A DNA stretch of 53,886 nt, from positions 1-53,886 of the forward strand of contig JACPCG010000097.1 of assembly GCA_016179925.1 (NCBI GenBank), read 5' to 3'. The notes beneath the pieces were generated by a model, which worked only from the letters and a program-made list of their open reading frames with translations, was not told the DNA's origin and ran no database searches. The stretch comes from Candidatus Rokuibacteriota bacterium (lineage in GTDB: Bacteria; Methylomirabilota; Methylomirabilia; Rokubacteriales; CSP1-6). Below, one piece after another: positions 40,215 to 50,405 of this stretch. Every line of letters starts with the position of its first letter. Position 1 is the first letter of the stretch. The position numbers and the translations under genes were made by a program.

Positions 40215-40903
40215 GACCTGAACAGCCTCATGTCGAGCGCCGCGTGGCGGAGGCCCGCGAGCTCGAGGCCGGGGTTGAAGCTCCACATGTCGTCGATGGT
40301 CTTCGCGGCTGTCGCCGCGACGAGCCGCTCGATCCGCGGCCGCATCGCCGCGAGCGCCCGCTGGCCGTCGATCTGGCCCAGGGCGACGAGACGCAGGCCG
40401 GCGCCCACCAGCAGCGCGGCGGTCGCGTAAAGGTACGCCGTCGCCGCGCGCTCGGGGTCGGCGCCCGCGCGTCCGAGCGCCCCGCCGAAGGCGACCGCGT
40501 GGTGGCCGGGCGCGAGCCCGTCGTCGACGGCGTGCAGCAGCTCGCCGAGGACCGGATCGTCGCCGAGCGCCGCGGCGGCACGGAGCGTCTGGCGGCCCAT
40601 CTGCCGGCTCGCCGCCCGGAACTCGGGCACGCACTTCATCGCGTCGAGTCTCTCGTCGAGCGAAACGATCCCCGGGACATCGGAGGCGGCGGCCCGGCGC
40701 GTCGCCAGCGCGACCGCCACGGCGTCGCAGGGGCCGGCGCTCCCCTCGAGGTGGGCGGCGACGAACGCCTCGAGCCCGGAACGGTCGCGCACACGTCCCT
40801 CTTGCACGTACGTCTCGAGCCCGAACGAGTGCGCGAACCCGCCCGCGGGGAACAGCCCGTCGGCGAACTGGAGGAGCGCCAGGAGCGCGCGGTCAGTGGT
40901 CAT
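40211..40903 (-). CDS. ureF: Urease accessory protein UreF
   Basis: A 230-residue all-helical UreF. It has the family blocks [29 protein letters not shown] at residues 10-38, [26 protein letters not shown] and the C-terminal [22 protein letters not shown]. It joins UreD and UreG in the nickel-loading complex. The ATG overlaps the end of ureE by 11 nt and its stop overlaps ureG. It is complete, in contrast to its partners ureG and ureD. Confidence 0.93.
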   Translation of the reverse strand: MTTDRALLALLQFADGLFPAGGFAHSFGLETYVQEGRVRDRSGLEAFVAAHLEGSAGPCDAVAVALATRRAAASDVPGIVSLDERLDAMKCVPEFRAASRQMGRQTLRAAAALGDDPVLGELLHAVDDGLAPGHHAVAFGGALGRAGADPERAATAYLYATAALLVGAGLRLVALGQIDGQRALAAMRPRIERLVAATAAKTIDDMWSFNPGLELAGLRHAALDMRLFRS

Positions 40904-41374
40904 GGCGGTGACCCGCGCCGCCGACAGGCAGGAACACGCTCTGGACGCGCTCGAAGGCGAGGCCGAGCCGCGTCAGGAGCTGGTCCATCGCGGGATCGTC
41001 AGGGACGAGCAGCCGGTCGCCGTCGAGCGCCAGGGTGAAGTGGCGGTTGCCGACCTCGAAGGCGACGCGGATCGCCTCCTCGCGCGAGCGCGGCGCGACG
41101 GCGAGCACCGGTTCCGGCGCCGCCTCGATCACGACGTACCACCCGGGACCGACGTGGAGGATCTCACCCGGTGTGAGCACGCTCCCCGTCGGCAGCGCCA
41201 GCGCCAGGGTCCGGCCCGCGCGCGTGGTGACGCGGCGCCGCCCCCAGCGGCGCTCTTCCGCCGTCAGGACGAGGGCGTCGCGCTCGAGTCGTGCCAGCGT
41301 GCCGTCCGGCACGTGGACGTGCGGCTCGGTGATCACCGGCACCGGTGACTCTCCGGAGAGGAGGGGCCGCCGCA

Positions 41375-41375
<1 letters not shown>
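40893..41375 (-). CDS. ureE: Urease accessory protein UreE (nickel metallochaperone)
   Basis: A 160-residue UreE: N-terminal peptide-binding domain with LTAEERRWGRRRVTTRAGRTLALALPTGSVLTPGEIL, then the metal-binding domain with EVGNRHFTLALDGDRLLVPDDPAMDQLLTRLG (nickel-binding His in GNRHF near residue 113). The C-terminus is short with a few His (GHRHDH) rather than a long His tail. It delivers nickel to UreG. The start overlaps the ureC stop (TGATG). Confidence 0.88.
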
Positions 41376-43089
<1,714 letters not shown>

Positions 43090-43093
<4 letters not shown>

Positions 43094-43440
43094 GACCGCC
43101 GCTCCCACTCGGCGAGCTTCGCGAGGGCCTGCGCCTTCGTGCCGCCCTGGCTCAACGCGTTCAGGCCGTAGATCGTCCGCGCGCCCGCGAGCTCGACGAG
43201 CGTGACGCGCTTGGCGTCGCCGGGCTCGAAGCGCACCGCGGTGCCCGCCGGCACGTTGAGGCGCATCCCGAACGCCTGCGCCCGATCGAAGCGGAGCGCC
43301 CGGTTCACTTCGAAAAAGTGGAAGTGGGAACCGACCTGGATAGGCCGGTCGCCCGTATTCGCCACGCTCAGCTCGACCGTCCTGCGCCCCGCGTTGGCCA
43401 CGATGTCGCCCTCGCCCAGAAGATACTCGCCGGGAATCAC
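43090..43440 (-). CDS. ureB: Urease subunit beta
   Basis: A 116-residue Ure[75 protein letters not shown], the canonical beta-barrel subunit. I start at GTG 43440, preceded by GGAGG at a good distance and matching the family N-terminus; longer in-frame starts run through the repeat element. The stop overlaps ureC. It is separated from ureA by a palindromic repeat of about 157 bp, which is unusual in urease operons. Confidence 0.93.
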
Positions 43441-43502
43441 GTGCTGCCTCCTTCCAGGAGCCGGTAGGAGAAGGCTCCGAGCGCCTCGACGACCACGTCC
43501 AT
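43437..43502 (-). CDS. Possible 21-residue ORF coupled to ureB
   Basis: ATG 43502 opens a short frame ([21 protein letters not shown]) whose TGA overlaps the GTG of ureB. It might be a leader peptide coupling ureB translation, or the remnant of a gene. There is no independent support. Confidence 0.25.
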   Translation of the reverse strand: MDVVVEALGAFSYRLLEGGST

Positions 43503-43559
43503 CGCGCCTCAGCGTCCCATCGCCGGAATCATGTGGAGACCCCGCGTGCATGCGGGCCC

Positions 43560-43716
43560 CGGGGCCGACGGGCGCGTGTCGAGAGGGGGCGTGGGAACCC
43601 GTTCCCTCCACGGGGCAGCGGACCGAGCGCCTCCGGATGGAGCCCAGCCGCAACGGGGCAGCGCACGCCTGCCGCGTGGTCCCACGCTCCTTCTCGACAC
43701 GCGCCCGTCGGCCCCG
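43560..43716. repeat. Palindromic element, family 2, copy C, inside the urease operon
   Basis: A 157-bp palindrome with 37-nt arms (43560-43596 and 43680-43716, two mismatches) beginning CGGGGCCGACGGGCGCG. The centre read on the minus strand has CGTTGCGGCTGGGCTCCATCC, the same core as copies A and B. It starts 12 nt after the ureA stop and lies upstream of ureB, so the transcript of the operon would contain it as a large hairpin. Confidence 0.85.
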
Positions 43717-43728
43717 TCCGGCAAGACA

Positions 43729-44031
43729 CTAGCGGATCGGGTGGTGGATCGTGACGAGCTTGGTGCCGTCGGGGAACGTCCCCTCCACCTGCACCTCGTC
43801 GATCATCTCGGGCACGCCGTCCATCACGTCGTCGCGGCCCAGGATCGAGAGGCCCGACGCCATCAGCTCCGAGACGGTCCGTCCGTCGCGGATGCCCTCG
43901 AGGATCTCGGCCGTGATGAGCGCGAGCGCTTCGGGGTGGTTGAGCCTGAGCCCGCGCGCCCGGCGGCGGCGCGCCACCTCGGCGGCGGTGAAGATCAGGA
44001 GCTTCTCCTGCTCCCGAGGAGTGAGGTGCAT
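43729..44031 (-). CDS. ureA: Urease subunit gamma
   Basis: A 100-residue UreA with the family sequence [46 protein letters not shown] and the C-terminal [18 protein letters not shown]. It forms the trimer interface with UreB and UreC. It starts 18 nt after urtE, showing that transporter and enzyme are one transcription unit. GGAGG precedes the ATG. Confidence 0.95.
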   Translation of the reverse strand: MHLTPREQEKLLIFTAAEVARRRRARGLRLNHPEALALITAEILEGIRDGRTVSELMASGLSILGRDDVMDGVPEMIDEVQVEGTFPDGTKLVTIHHPIR

Positions 44032-44049
44032 CGTCGAACCTCCCTGACG

Positions 44050-44742
44050 TCAGACGCTGAGCAAGGCGCTCACCCGGTCCACGTCGAACGTCTGCCGCTC
44101 GCCCTCCAGCGCCACCACGCCCTTGTCCATCACGTAGAAGCGGTCGCAGATCGAGCGCGCGAACTCGAGGTACTGCTCGACCAGCAGGATGGACCGCCGG
44201 CCCTCACGCTTGATCCGCTGCAGCACCTCGGCGATTTCGTCCACGATCGAGGGCTGGATGCCCTCGGTCGGCTCGTCGAGCAGGAGGAGCGCGGGGTCGG
44301 CGATCAGCGCCCGCGCGATCGCGAGCTGCTGTTGCTGGCCGCCGCTGAGGTCCCCGCCGCGCTTGCCGAGCATCCCGCCGAGCGCGGGGAAGAGCGCGAG
44401 GACGTAGTCCAGGCGCTCGGGCGCCGGCTGCTTGCGCCGGGCGCCGAGGGTGAGGTTGTCGCGCACCGTCAGGCCCGGGAAGATCTCCCGCCCCTGCGGC
44501 ACGTAGCCGATCCCCAGGCGGGCGCGCTCGTAGGGCGGCCGGCGGGTGATGTTCCGGCCCCTGAACTCGACGGCGCCCCGGCGGGGGACCAGCAGTCCCA
44601 TGATGGTCTTGAGCAGCGTCGTCTTCCCCACCCCGTTCCGGCCCATGACGCACACCACCTGGCCGTCCGCGACGGACAGGCCGACGTGCGTCAGGACACG
44701 GCTCTCGCCGTAGTAGACGTCGATCCCGTTCACGGCGAGCAT
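44050..44742 (-). CDS. urtE: Urea ABC transporter ATPase UrtE
   Basis: A 230-residue LivF-type ATPase. Walker A GRNGVGKTTLLKTIMGLL near residue 37, signature LSGGQQQQLAIARALIADP near 136 and Walker B LLLLDEPTEGIQPSIVDEI near 158. It powers urea import with UrtD. The TGATG overlap with urtD and the close spacing to ureA argue for a single operon. The UrtE assignment over branched-chain amino acid LivF rests on the urtABCD-ureABC context. Confidence 0.92.
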   Translation of the reverse strand: MLAVNGIDVYYGESRVLTHVGLSVADGQVVCVMGRNGVGKTTLLKTIMGLLVPRRGAVEFRGRNITRRPPYERARLGIGYVPQGREIFPGLTVRDNLTLGARRKQPAPERLDYVLALFPALGGMLGKRGGDLSGGQQQQLAIARALIADPALLLLDEPTEGIQPSIVDEIAEVLQRIKREGRRSILLVEQYLEFARSICDRFYVMDKGVVALEGERQTFDVDRVSALLSV

Positions 44743-45515
44743 CAGGCCGCTCCTCTCACCTTGCCGCGCCCGAGGTACGCTTCCACGACACGCTCGTCGG
44801 CCTGGACCCGGTCCAGGGAGCCCTCCGAGAGCACGGTGCCCTCGTGCAGCACCGTGACCCGGTGACCCTGCCGCGCGATCTGCCGGACGAACTCCATGTC
44901 GTGCTCGATGAGCATCACGCTGCAGGCCGAGCGCGCCACGATCGCCTCGATCAGCGCGACGGTCTTCTCCTTCTCGGGTCGGGTCATGCCCGCCGCGGGC
45001 TCGTCGAGCAGGAGGAGGGTCGGCTCCTGGACCAGCAGCATCGCGATCTCGAGCCACTGCTTCTCCCCGTGGGAGAGGGTGCCGGCCAGGTGCTGGGCGC
45101 GCTCGCGGAGCCCCACCCGGTCCAGCACATCGACGATCGCCTCGTGGTCGCGGAACACCCGGCCCGCGCCGAGCGTCGCGACGAAGCGCTTGCGGCCCGC
45201 GGACAGGAGCATGTTCTCGAACACGGTGTGCCCGGGGAAGACCGAGGGGGTCTGGAACTTGCGGATCACGCCGGTGTTGGCGATCTCGTGCGGCCTCATC
45301 CCGAGCACATTCACGGTGTCGCGGAACAGGACACGGCCGGCCGTCGGCGTCACGTACCCGGTCAGGACGTCGAACAGCGTCGTCTTCCCCGCGCCGTTCG
45401 GCCCGATCAGCAGGCGGACCCGCTCGTTCCGCTCGATGATGAGGTTCAGGTTCCTCAGCGCGAGGAATCCGTCGAACGACACCGTGAGGCTCTCGACGTA
45501 GAGCAGTGTCTCCAT
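44742..45515 (-). CDS. urtD: Urea ABC transporter ATPase UrtD
   Basis: A 257-residue LivG-type ATPase: Walker A GPNGAGKTTLFDVLTGYV near residue 38, signature LSHGEKQWLEIAMLL near 146 (SHGEKQW is typical of UrtD), Walker B LLLLDEPAAGMTRPEKEKT near 170 and the C-terminal LGRGKVRG. ATG start 45515, four bases from the urtC stop. Cytoplasmic partner of UrtE at the inner membrane. Confidence 0.93.
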   Translation of the reverse strand: METLLYVESLTVSFDGFLALRNLNLIIERNERVRLLIGPNGAGKTTLFDVLTGYVTPTAGRVLFRDTVNVLGMRPHEIANTGVIRKFQTPSVFPGHTVFENMLLSAGRKRFVATLGAGRVFRDHEAIVDVLDRVGLRERAQHLAGTLSHGEKQWLEIAMLLVQEPTLLLLDEPAAGMTRPEKEKTVALIEAIVARSACSVMLIEHDMEFVRQIARQGHRVTVLHEGTVLSEGSLDRVQADERVVEAYLGRGKVRGAA

Positions 45516-45518
45516 GGA

Positions 45519-46655
45519 TCAGGCGGTGTGCTCGTTCACGCCGGACGGGGCGACTTCGGCGGCGGACACGGCGCGCCGGCCCGTGAGGACGGCCGTGGCC
45601 CGCGCCGCGAGCCCCACGAGGCCCGACGGGAAGAGCAGCATGACGGTCATGAAGAGCCCGCCCAGGATGATCGGCCAGAGACTGGGGTAGGTCGCCGTCA
45701 GCACGCTTCGCAGCCAGTTCACCGAGATCGCTCCGACCAGCGCGCCCCACAGCGTGCCCCGGCCGCCGAAGGCGACCCAGATCACGATCTCGAGCGACGG
45801 CAGCACGCCGACCTGGCTCGGCGTGATGATCCCGACCTGGGGGGCGTAGAGGAGGCCGGCGAGCCCCGCCAGCGCCGCCGAGACCGCGAACACGAAGATC
45901 TTGAAGCCCGCCGCGTCGTAGCCGAGGAACTCCAGGCGCCGTTCGTTGTCGCGGATCGCCTCCAGCACGAGCCCGGTCTTCGAGCGGACGAGCGCACGTG
46001 AGAGGAGGAGCGCGCCGACGAGGAGCACGGCGGTGACGACGTAGACCGCCCGGAGCGTCGCGGGGCTGCCGAGCGAGAATCCGAGGATCGATTTGAAGTC
46101 GGTCAACCCATTGGTCCCACCGAGCTTCATCTCGTTGCGGTTGACCATCAGCCACACTGCGAACGCGATCGCCTGCGTGAGGATGGCGAAGTAGGTGCCG
46201 CGCAGCCGCCGGCGGAGCGTGAGGAACCCGATGACCATCGCGAAGAGGGCGGGGAGCAGGATCGCGGAGGCGAGCGCCAGGACGGCGTACTTGTAGGGCT
46301 TCCAGAACAGGGGGAGCTGGTACACCTGGTTCCAGATCATGAAGTCGGGCACCGGCTCGCCGTAGACGCCCTTGCCCGCGCCCTCGAGCATCATGTGCAT
46401 GCCGATCGAGTACGCCCCGATCCCGAAGAAGATCGCCTGGCCGAGCGAGAGGATCCCCGCGTAGCCCCAGATGAGGTCCATGCCGAGCGCCAGGATGGCG
46501 AGGGCGAGGTACTTCCCGAAGAGGTTCAGGAAGTAGTCCGACACGAACCCCAGCGCGTTCGCCGCCGGCAACCCGACGATGAAGACGACGGCGAAGAGCC
46601 CCACCCACACGAGCTGGGGATCCCGCGTCCGCGCGAGGTCCGGCGCCACGGTCAC
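45519..46655 (-). CDS. urtC: Urea ABC transporter permease UrtC
   Basis: A 378-residue LivM-type permease with about nine membrane segments: FLNLFGKYLALAILALGMDLIWGYAGILSLGQAIFFGIGAYSIGMHMML, TYFAILTQAIAFAVWLMVNRNEMKLGGTNGLTDF (a urea-permease hallmark) and WVAFGGRGTLWGALVGAISVNWLRS. The GTG at 46655 overlaps the urtB stop (GTGA). It forms the channel with UrtB. Confidence 0.93.
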   Translation of the reverse strand: MTVAPDLARTRDPQLVWVGLFAVVFIVGLPAANALGFVSDYFLNLFGKYLALAILALGMDLIWGYAGILSLGQAIFFGIGAYSIGMHMMLEGAGKGVYGEPVPDFMIWNQVYQLPLFWKPYKYAVLALASAILLPALFAMVIGFLTLRRRLRGTYFAILTQAIAFAVWLMVNRNEMKLGGTNGLTDFKSILGFSLGSPATLRAVYVVTAVLLVGALLLSRALVRSKTGLVLEAIRDNERRLEFLGYDAAGFKIFVFAVSAALAGLAGLLYAPQVGIITPSQVGVLPSLEIVIWVAFGGRGTLWGALVGAISVNWLRSVLTATYPSLWPIILGGLFMTVMLLFPSGLVGLAARATAVLTGRRAVSAAEVAPSGVNEHTA

Positions 46656-48283
46656 GCCGTCTCCGCTGCCGCGCGCCCCCGCTGAGCGAAGAGCCCTGTG
46701 GGACGCCACTGGAGGAACCAGATCACGATCACCAGCACCGCGACCTTCGCGTAGACGGCCGCCGCGGTGCCGCCGATCGCGGGCTCGATGAGCTTGTTGG
46801 ACAGGCCGAGGCAGAAGGCGGCCACGACCGTCCCGACGAGCTTGCCGACGCCGCCGAGGACCACGACCATGAACGAATCGACGATGTAAGTCTTGCCGAC
46901 CTCCGGATCCACGGTGCCGATGAGGGCGAGGGCGCAGCCCGCCACGCCGGCGAGCGCGGTGCCGAGGGCAAAGGTGACCGCGTCCACCTTGCGCGTCGAG
47001 ACGCCGAGGCACGAGGCCATCGCGCGGTTCTGCATGACCGCCTGCACCTTCATGCCCGCGTAGGTGCGGTTCAGGAGGAACCAGAGCGCGCCCAGCGCCG
47101 CGAGCGCCAGCGCCACGATGAAGATCCGGCTCCAGGGGAAGATGAGCCCGGTGAGGGCCTCCACCCCGCCCCGGAACCACGTCGGGGAGTTCACGCTCGT
47201 CTGGTCGCCGAAGTAGAGCCGGGCGCACTGCTGCAGGATCATCCCCACGCCCCAGGTCACGATCAGCGTCTCGAGCGGCCGGCCGTAGAGGAAGCGGATG
47301 ACGCCCAGCTCCAGGACGAGCCCCACCAGCCCGGCGGCGACGAACGACAGCGGCAGCGCGACGAAGAAGTAGTAGTCCTGGTACGCCGCGAACCGCGCGT
47401 GGAAGATCTCCTGCACGACGTAGGCCGTGTAGGAGCCGATCATGAGCATCTCGCCGTGCGCCATGTTGATGATGCCCATCAGGCCGAAGGTCACGGCGAG
47501 CCCGAGACTCATGATCAGGAGGACCGCCGCGAGGCTGATCCCGTTGAAGAGATAGCCGACGATGTTTCGCCGGACCACGAAGCGGTCGATGTCCTCGAGG
47601 GCCGTGCGCGCGGCAGCCTTCACCGCGGGGTCCGGCTCCTGCTCGAGCAGCGCCCGGAGCTGCGGCACGGCCGCCTCCGAGCTGGAGCGCCCCAGCCGCT
47701 TGACGGCGTCCAGCCGGTCCTTCGGCTCGGGCGACCGGAGCCTGAGCTTGGCCAGCGCCTCTTCCATGACGAGCCTGACGCCCCCGTCGGCCTCGCGTGC
47801 GACGGCCTGGGCGAGCACGCCCACCGCCGCCGGATCGCCCGAGGTCCCGAGCTTGAAGGCCGCCGACTGCCGCTTGGCGCGGTCCGGGCTGAACACCTCG
47901 AAGCGTTCGAGGATGCGCTGGATGATGCCGAAATGCGCTTCCTCCAGCGCCACCGATTCCTGGCCGGTCTCGACCGACGCCGGTTGGCCTTGGGCGTCGA
48001 GAACGGGCTGGCTCGCGACGTCCGTGAGGCCGCCGTCGTCACCGAGGATCACGATCCGTCCCTTGTAGGTGTAGAGCGCCCCGTCCTTGAGCGCCCTCAG
48101 GAGACGCTCGACCGCCGGGTCATCTGCCTCCGCGAGCCCGACGATCGCTGCCTTTTGCGTCGCCGGCGCGGCGAGCCGGCGCGCGACGGCCTCGAGGTCG
48201 AGAGCGCCGGGCCCGGCGGCCGCCGCGCCGCCGAGCCCGGTCAGTGCCCACGCCGCCACGAGGGCGGCGACGAGCGCGCGCAC
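46652..48283 (-). CDS. urtB: Urea ABC transporter permease UrtB
   Basis: A 543-residue UrtB. Unlike LivH it has a signal peptide (ALVAALVAAWALTGLGGAAAA) and a periplasmic N-terminal domain of about 200 residues with helical repeats (AVPQLRALLEQEPDPAVKAAARTALEDI), then the membrane domain: VTFGLMGIINMAHGEMLMIGSYTAYVVQ, TWGVGMILQQCARLYFGDQTSVNSPTW and VVLGGVGKLVGTVVAAF. GTG start overlaps the urtA TAG. Complete. Confidence 0.93.
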   Translation of the reverse strand: MRALVAALVAAWALTGLGGAAAAGPGALDLEAVARRLAAPATQKAAIVGLAEADDPAVERLLRALKDGALYTYKGRIVILGDDGGLTDVASQPVLDAQGQPASVETGQESVALEEAHFGIIQRILERFEVFSPDRAKRQSAAFKLGTSGDPAAVGVLAQAVAREADGGVRLVMEEALAKLRLRSPEPKDRLDAVKRLGRSSSEAAVPQLRALLEQEPDPAVKAAARTALEDIDRFVVRRNIVGYLFNGISLAAVLLIMSLGLAVTFGLMGIINMAHGEMLMIGSYTAYVVQEIFHARFAAYQDYYFFVALPLSFVAAGLVGLVLELGVIRFLYGRPLETLIVTWGVGMILQQCARLYFGDQTSVNSPTWFRGGVEALTGLIFPWSRIFIVALALAALGALWFLLNRTYAGMKVQAVMQNRAMASCLGVSTRKVDAVTFALGTALAGVAGCALALIGTVDPEVGKTYIVDSFMVVVLGGVGKLVGTVVAAFCLGLSNKLIEPAIGGTAAAVYAKVAVLVIVIWFLQWRPTGLFAQRGRAAAETA

Positions 48284-49614
48284 TACGACTTGTCCGACAG
48301 CCACACCCGCTTGCCGCCGACCATGTCGTACGAGCCCTTGCCGTTCTTGCTCCAGTCGCAGCCGCGACCGGGGTACGTCACATCGCTCCACGGCTCGGGC
48401 CGGACCCACGACTTCGTCTTCCAGACGACGTCGAACTGGCCGTCGGCGCGGATCTTACCGATGTAGACGGGCTTCCACGTGTGGTGGTTCTTCTCGTCCA
48501 CCTTGTACTTGCCGACCGGGCTCGCGATCTCGAGCCCCTCGAGCGCCTTCAGGACACGGTCGACCTCGGTGGACTCCGCCTTCTGGACCGCCTTGGCCCA
48601 GAGGTGGACGTGGATGTAGGCGTGCATCATCGGGTCGTCGGTGACGCACTGCTTGGCCGCGATGTTGTGGCCCTTGCACCACTCCTTGTACGCCTTCACC
48701 CACTTGAGGTTCTCGGGCGTCTTCAGCGACATGTAGTAGTTCCAGGAGGCGAGGTGCCCGACGAGCGGCTTGACGTCGAGCGTCTGCAGCTCGACCTCGG
48801 CGAAACTGTACGACATGGTGGGCGTCTTGTCGGCAGTCACGCCCTGGTTGGCGAGCTCCTTGAAGAACGGCACGTTGCTGTCGCCGTTGATCGTGTTGAT
48901 GACGGCCGCGTCGCCCGCCGCGCTGAAGCTTTTGATCTTGCCGACGATCGTCTGGTAGTCCTGGTGGTGGAACGGCGTGTACTCCTCGGCGATGGCGGAC
49001 TCGGGGACCTTCTTCACCTTCGTGAGGTAGAGCCGGAGGATCTTGTTCGTCGTCCGCGGGTACACGTAGTCGGATCCGAGCAGGTAGAACCTCTTCTTGC
49101 CGCCGCCCTCGGGGCTCATCAGGTAGTCGATCCCCGGCGTCGCCTGCTGGTTGATCGTCGCGCCGGTATAGATCACGTTCTTCGAGCACTCCTCACCCTC
49201 GTACTGCACCGGGTAGAAGAGGAGGCCGTTGTTCTTCTCGAAGACGGGCAGCACCGACTTCCGGCTGACCGACGTCCAGCACCCGAAGACCGTCGCCACC
49301 TTGTCCTGGAGCAGGAGCTTCTTCGACTTCTCGGCGAAGAGGTCCCAGTTGGAGGCCGGGTCCTCCACGATGGGCTCGACCTTGCGGCCGAGGACGCCGC
49401 CCGCCTTGTTGATCTCCTGGATCGCCATCAGGACCACTTCCTTGATCGGCGCCTCGCTGATGGCCATCGTGCCGCTGAGCGAATGCAGGATCCCGACCTT
49501 GATCGGCTCCTTGCCCTGCGCGGTCAGGATCTTCGGGAAGCCGACCCCGGCCGCGAGGCCGGTGCCGGCGACGAGCGAGCCCTTGAGGAACTCACGACGT
49601 GACCAAGCGGACAT
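48283..49614 (-). CDS. urtA: Urea ABC transporter substrate-binding protein UrtA
   Basis: A 443-residue periplasmic binding protein with a twin-arginine signal (SRREFLKGSLVAGTGLAAG) and the UrtA-specific run EPIKVGILHSLSGTMAISEAPIKEVVLMAIQEINKAGGVLGR, GCWTSVSRKSVLPVFEKNNGLLFYPVQYEGEECSKNVIYTGA. These positions are the strongest evidence that the system carries urea (or short amides) rather than branched-chain amino acids. AAAGGAG precedes the ATG. First gene of the urt-ure operon, behind a sigma-54-like promoter and an ANTAR-type leader. Confidence 0.95.
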   Translation of the reverse strand: MSAWSRREFLKGSLVAGTGLAAGVGFPKILTAQGKEPIKVGILHSLSGTMAISEAPIKEVVLMAIQEINKAGGVLGRKVEPIVEDPASNWDLFAEKSKKLLLQDKVATVFGCWTSVSRKSVLPVFEKNNGLLFYPVQYEGEECSKNVIYTGATINQQATPGIDYLMSPEGGGKKRFYLLGSDYVYPRTTNKILRLYLTKVKKVPESAIAEEYTPFHHQDYQTIVGKIKSFSAAGDAAVINTINGDSNVPFFKELANQGVTADKTPTMSYSFAEVELQTLDVKPLVGHLASWNYYMSLKTPENLKWVKAYKEWCKGHNIAAKQCVTDDPMMHAYIHVHLWAKAVQKAESTEVDRVLKALEGLEIASPVGKYKVDEKNHHTWKPVYIGKIRADGQFDVVWKTKSWVRPEPWSDVTYPGRGCDWSKNGKGSYDMVGGKRVWLSDKS

Positions 49615-49633
49615 GATGTCTCCTTTCGTGTTT

Positions 49634-49658
49634 GCCGGCGTGCCCTTTGACGCCGGGC
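49634..49658 (-). promoter_or_regulatory. Third hairpin of the urtA leader, next to the ribosome-binding site
   Basis: Stem of seven or more base pairs (GCCGGCGT with ACGCCGGGC). Read on the minus strand, its loop is CAAAGGGC, and within a C-C mismatch the inner six bases AAAGGG again have A1 and G4. It ends about 10 nt before AAAGGAG, so it could alternate with the upstream hairpins or mask the start of translation. Confidence 0.45.
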
Positions 49659-49677
49659 GAGCCATGGGAGCTCTTCC

Positions 49678-49718
49678 GCGCGGCGCCCCTGCCGCGCTCA
49701 CGAGGGACGTCGTTGTCC
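49678..49718 (-). promoter_or_regulatory. ANTAR-type double hairpin in the urtA leader
   Basis: On the minus strand, GGAC-AACGAC-GTCC (49718-49705) is followed after 7 nt by GCGCGGC-AGGGGC-GCCGCGC (49697-49678). Both have six-base loops with A at position 1 and G at position 4, the consensus bound by ANTAR antiterminators such as NasR and EutV. An ANTAR gene lies just upstream. Confidence 0.65.
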
Positions 49719-49736
49719 ACTCGACCGGGGAACGGC

Positions 49737-49752
49737 TGCAAGGCCTGTACCG
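49737..49752 (-). promoter_or_regulatory. Sigma-54-like promoter of urtA
   Basis: Minus strand GGTACAGGCCTTGCA: GG and GC are separated by exactly 10 nt and TTGCA is perfect for the -12 element. The predicted start near 49726 would give a leader that begins just ahead of the ANTAR hairpins. Confidence 0.55.
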
Positions 49753-49807
49753 AACCCGAAGTCAGGGATTTCGTTGAGTTAGCTCCGACCCATTCAGAGC
49801 GGTCTGC

Positions 49808-50392
49808 CTATTCCGCAGGCACATCGCGCGTGACTGACTCCGACACAAGCAGCGCCTTGGCGATCTCCACCATCGGCTTCCTGCTGTCCATCGCCGCGCG
49901 GCGGAGGCGGTGGAACGCCTCCGCCTCGGTGAGGCGGTAGCGGGACATGAGCATCCCCTTCGCCCGCTCGATGAGCTTGCGGCCCTCGAGCGTCTGGCGG
50001 AGCTGCCGGTTCTCGCCGAAGCGCGCGATCGCGAGATCGAGCGCAGGCGCGAGCTCCGCGGCGCGCAGGGGCTTCAGGAGATAGGCCATCACCCCCGCCT
50101 CGCGCGCGCGCTCGAGCAGCGCCTCGTTCGTGTGGCTCGTGAAGAGCACGACCGGACAGTCGGTCGCCAGAATCGCGTGGGCCGCTGCCTCGATGCCGTC
50201 GCCGTCGGGCAGACCGACGGCGAAGATCGCCACGTCGGGGCGCGTGCGCTTGATGAGCGGGACGGCGTCGGCGCAGCAGAGCGCGACGCCAACGACCTCG
50301 CCGCTGGCGGCCCGGATCGCCTCGCGCACGACCGCGCGCGAGGGCTCGTGGTCGTCGAGAATTGCCACTCGCCAGCGCGGCTTCGTCGGCAT
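49808..50392 (-). CDS. ANTAR-domain response regulator (NasT-like)
   Basis: A 194-residue two-domain regulator. The N-terminal receiver-like domain (AILDDHEPSRAVVREAI, RPDVAIFAVGLPDGDGIEAA, VLFTSHTNEALLERAREAGVMAYLLKPL) has an altered pocket: the usual phospho-acceptor Asp in the MD(I/L) strand is replaced around FAVGLPDGDG, so control may not be by phosphorylation. The C-terminal ANTAR domain (LEGRKLIERAKGMLMSRYRLTEAEAFHRLRRAAMDSRKPMVEIAKALL) binds paired RNA hairpins and prevents termination. It lies between glnA and urtA. A sigma-54-like element ends about 14 nt upstream of the ATG. No sensor (NasS-like) gene is nearby. Confidence 0.9.
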   Translation of the reverse strand: MPTKPRWRVAILDDHEPSRAVVREAIRAASGEVVGVALCCADAVPLIKRTRPDVAIFAVGLPDGDGIEAAAHAILATDCPVVLFTSHTNEALLERAREAGVMAYLLKPLRAAELAPALDLAIARFGENRQLRQTLEGRKLIERAKGMLMSRYRLTEAEAFHRLRRAAMDSRKPMVEIAKALLVSESVTRDVPAE

Positions 50393-50405
50393 GTCCGTGC
50401 GGGCC

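Noticed and set aside
49805-49821. TGCCT-N7-AGGCA inverted repeat as an NtrC enhancer for urtA
   Set aside because: It does not match the TGCACC-type NtrC consensus well and overlaps the end of the ANTAR gene; too weak to claim.
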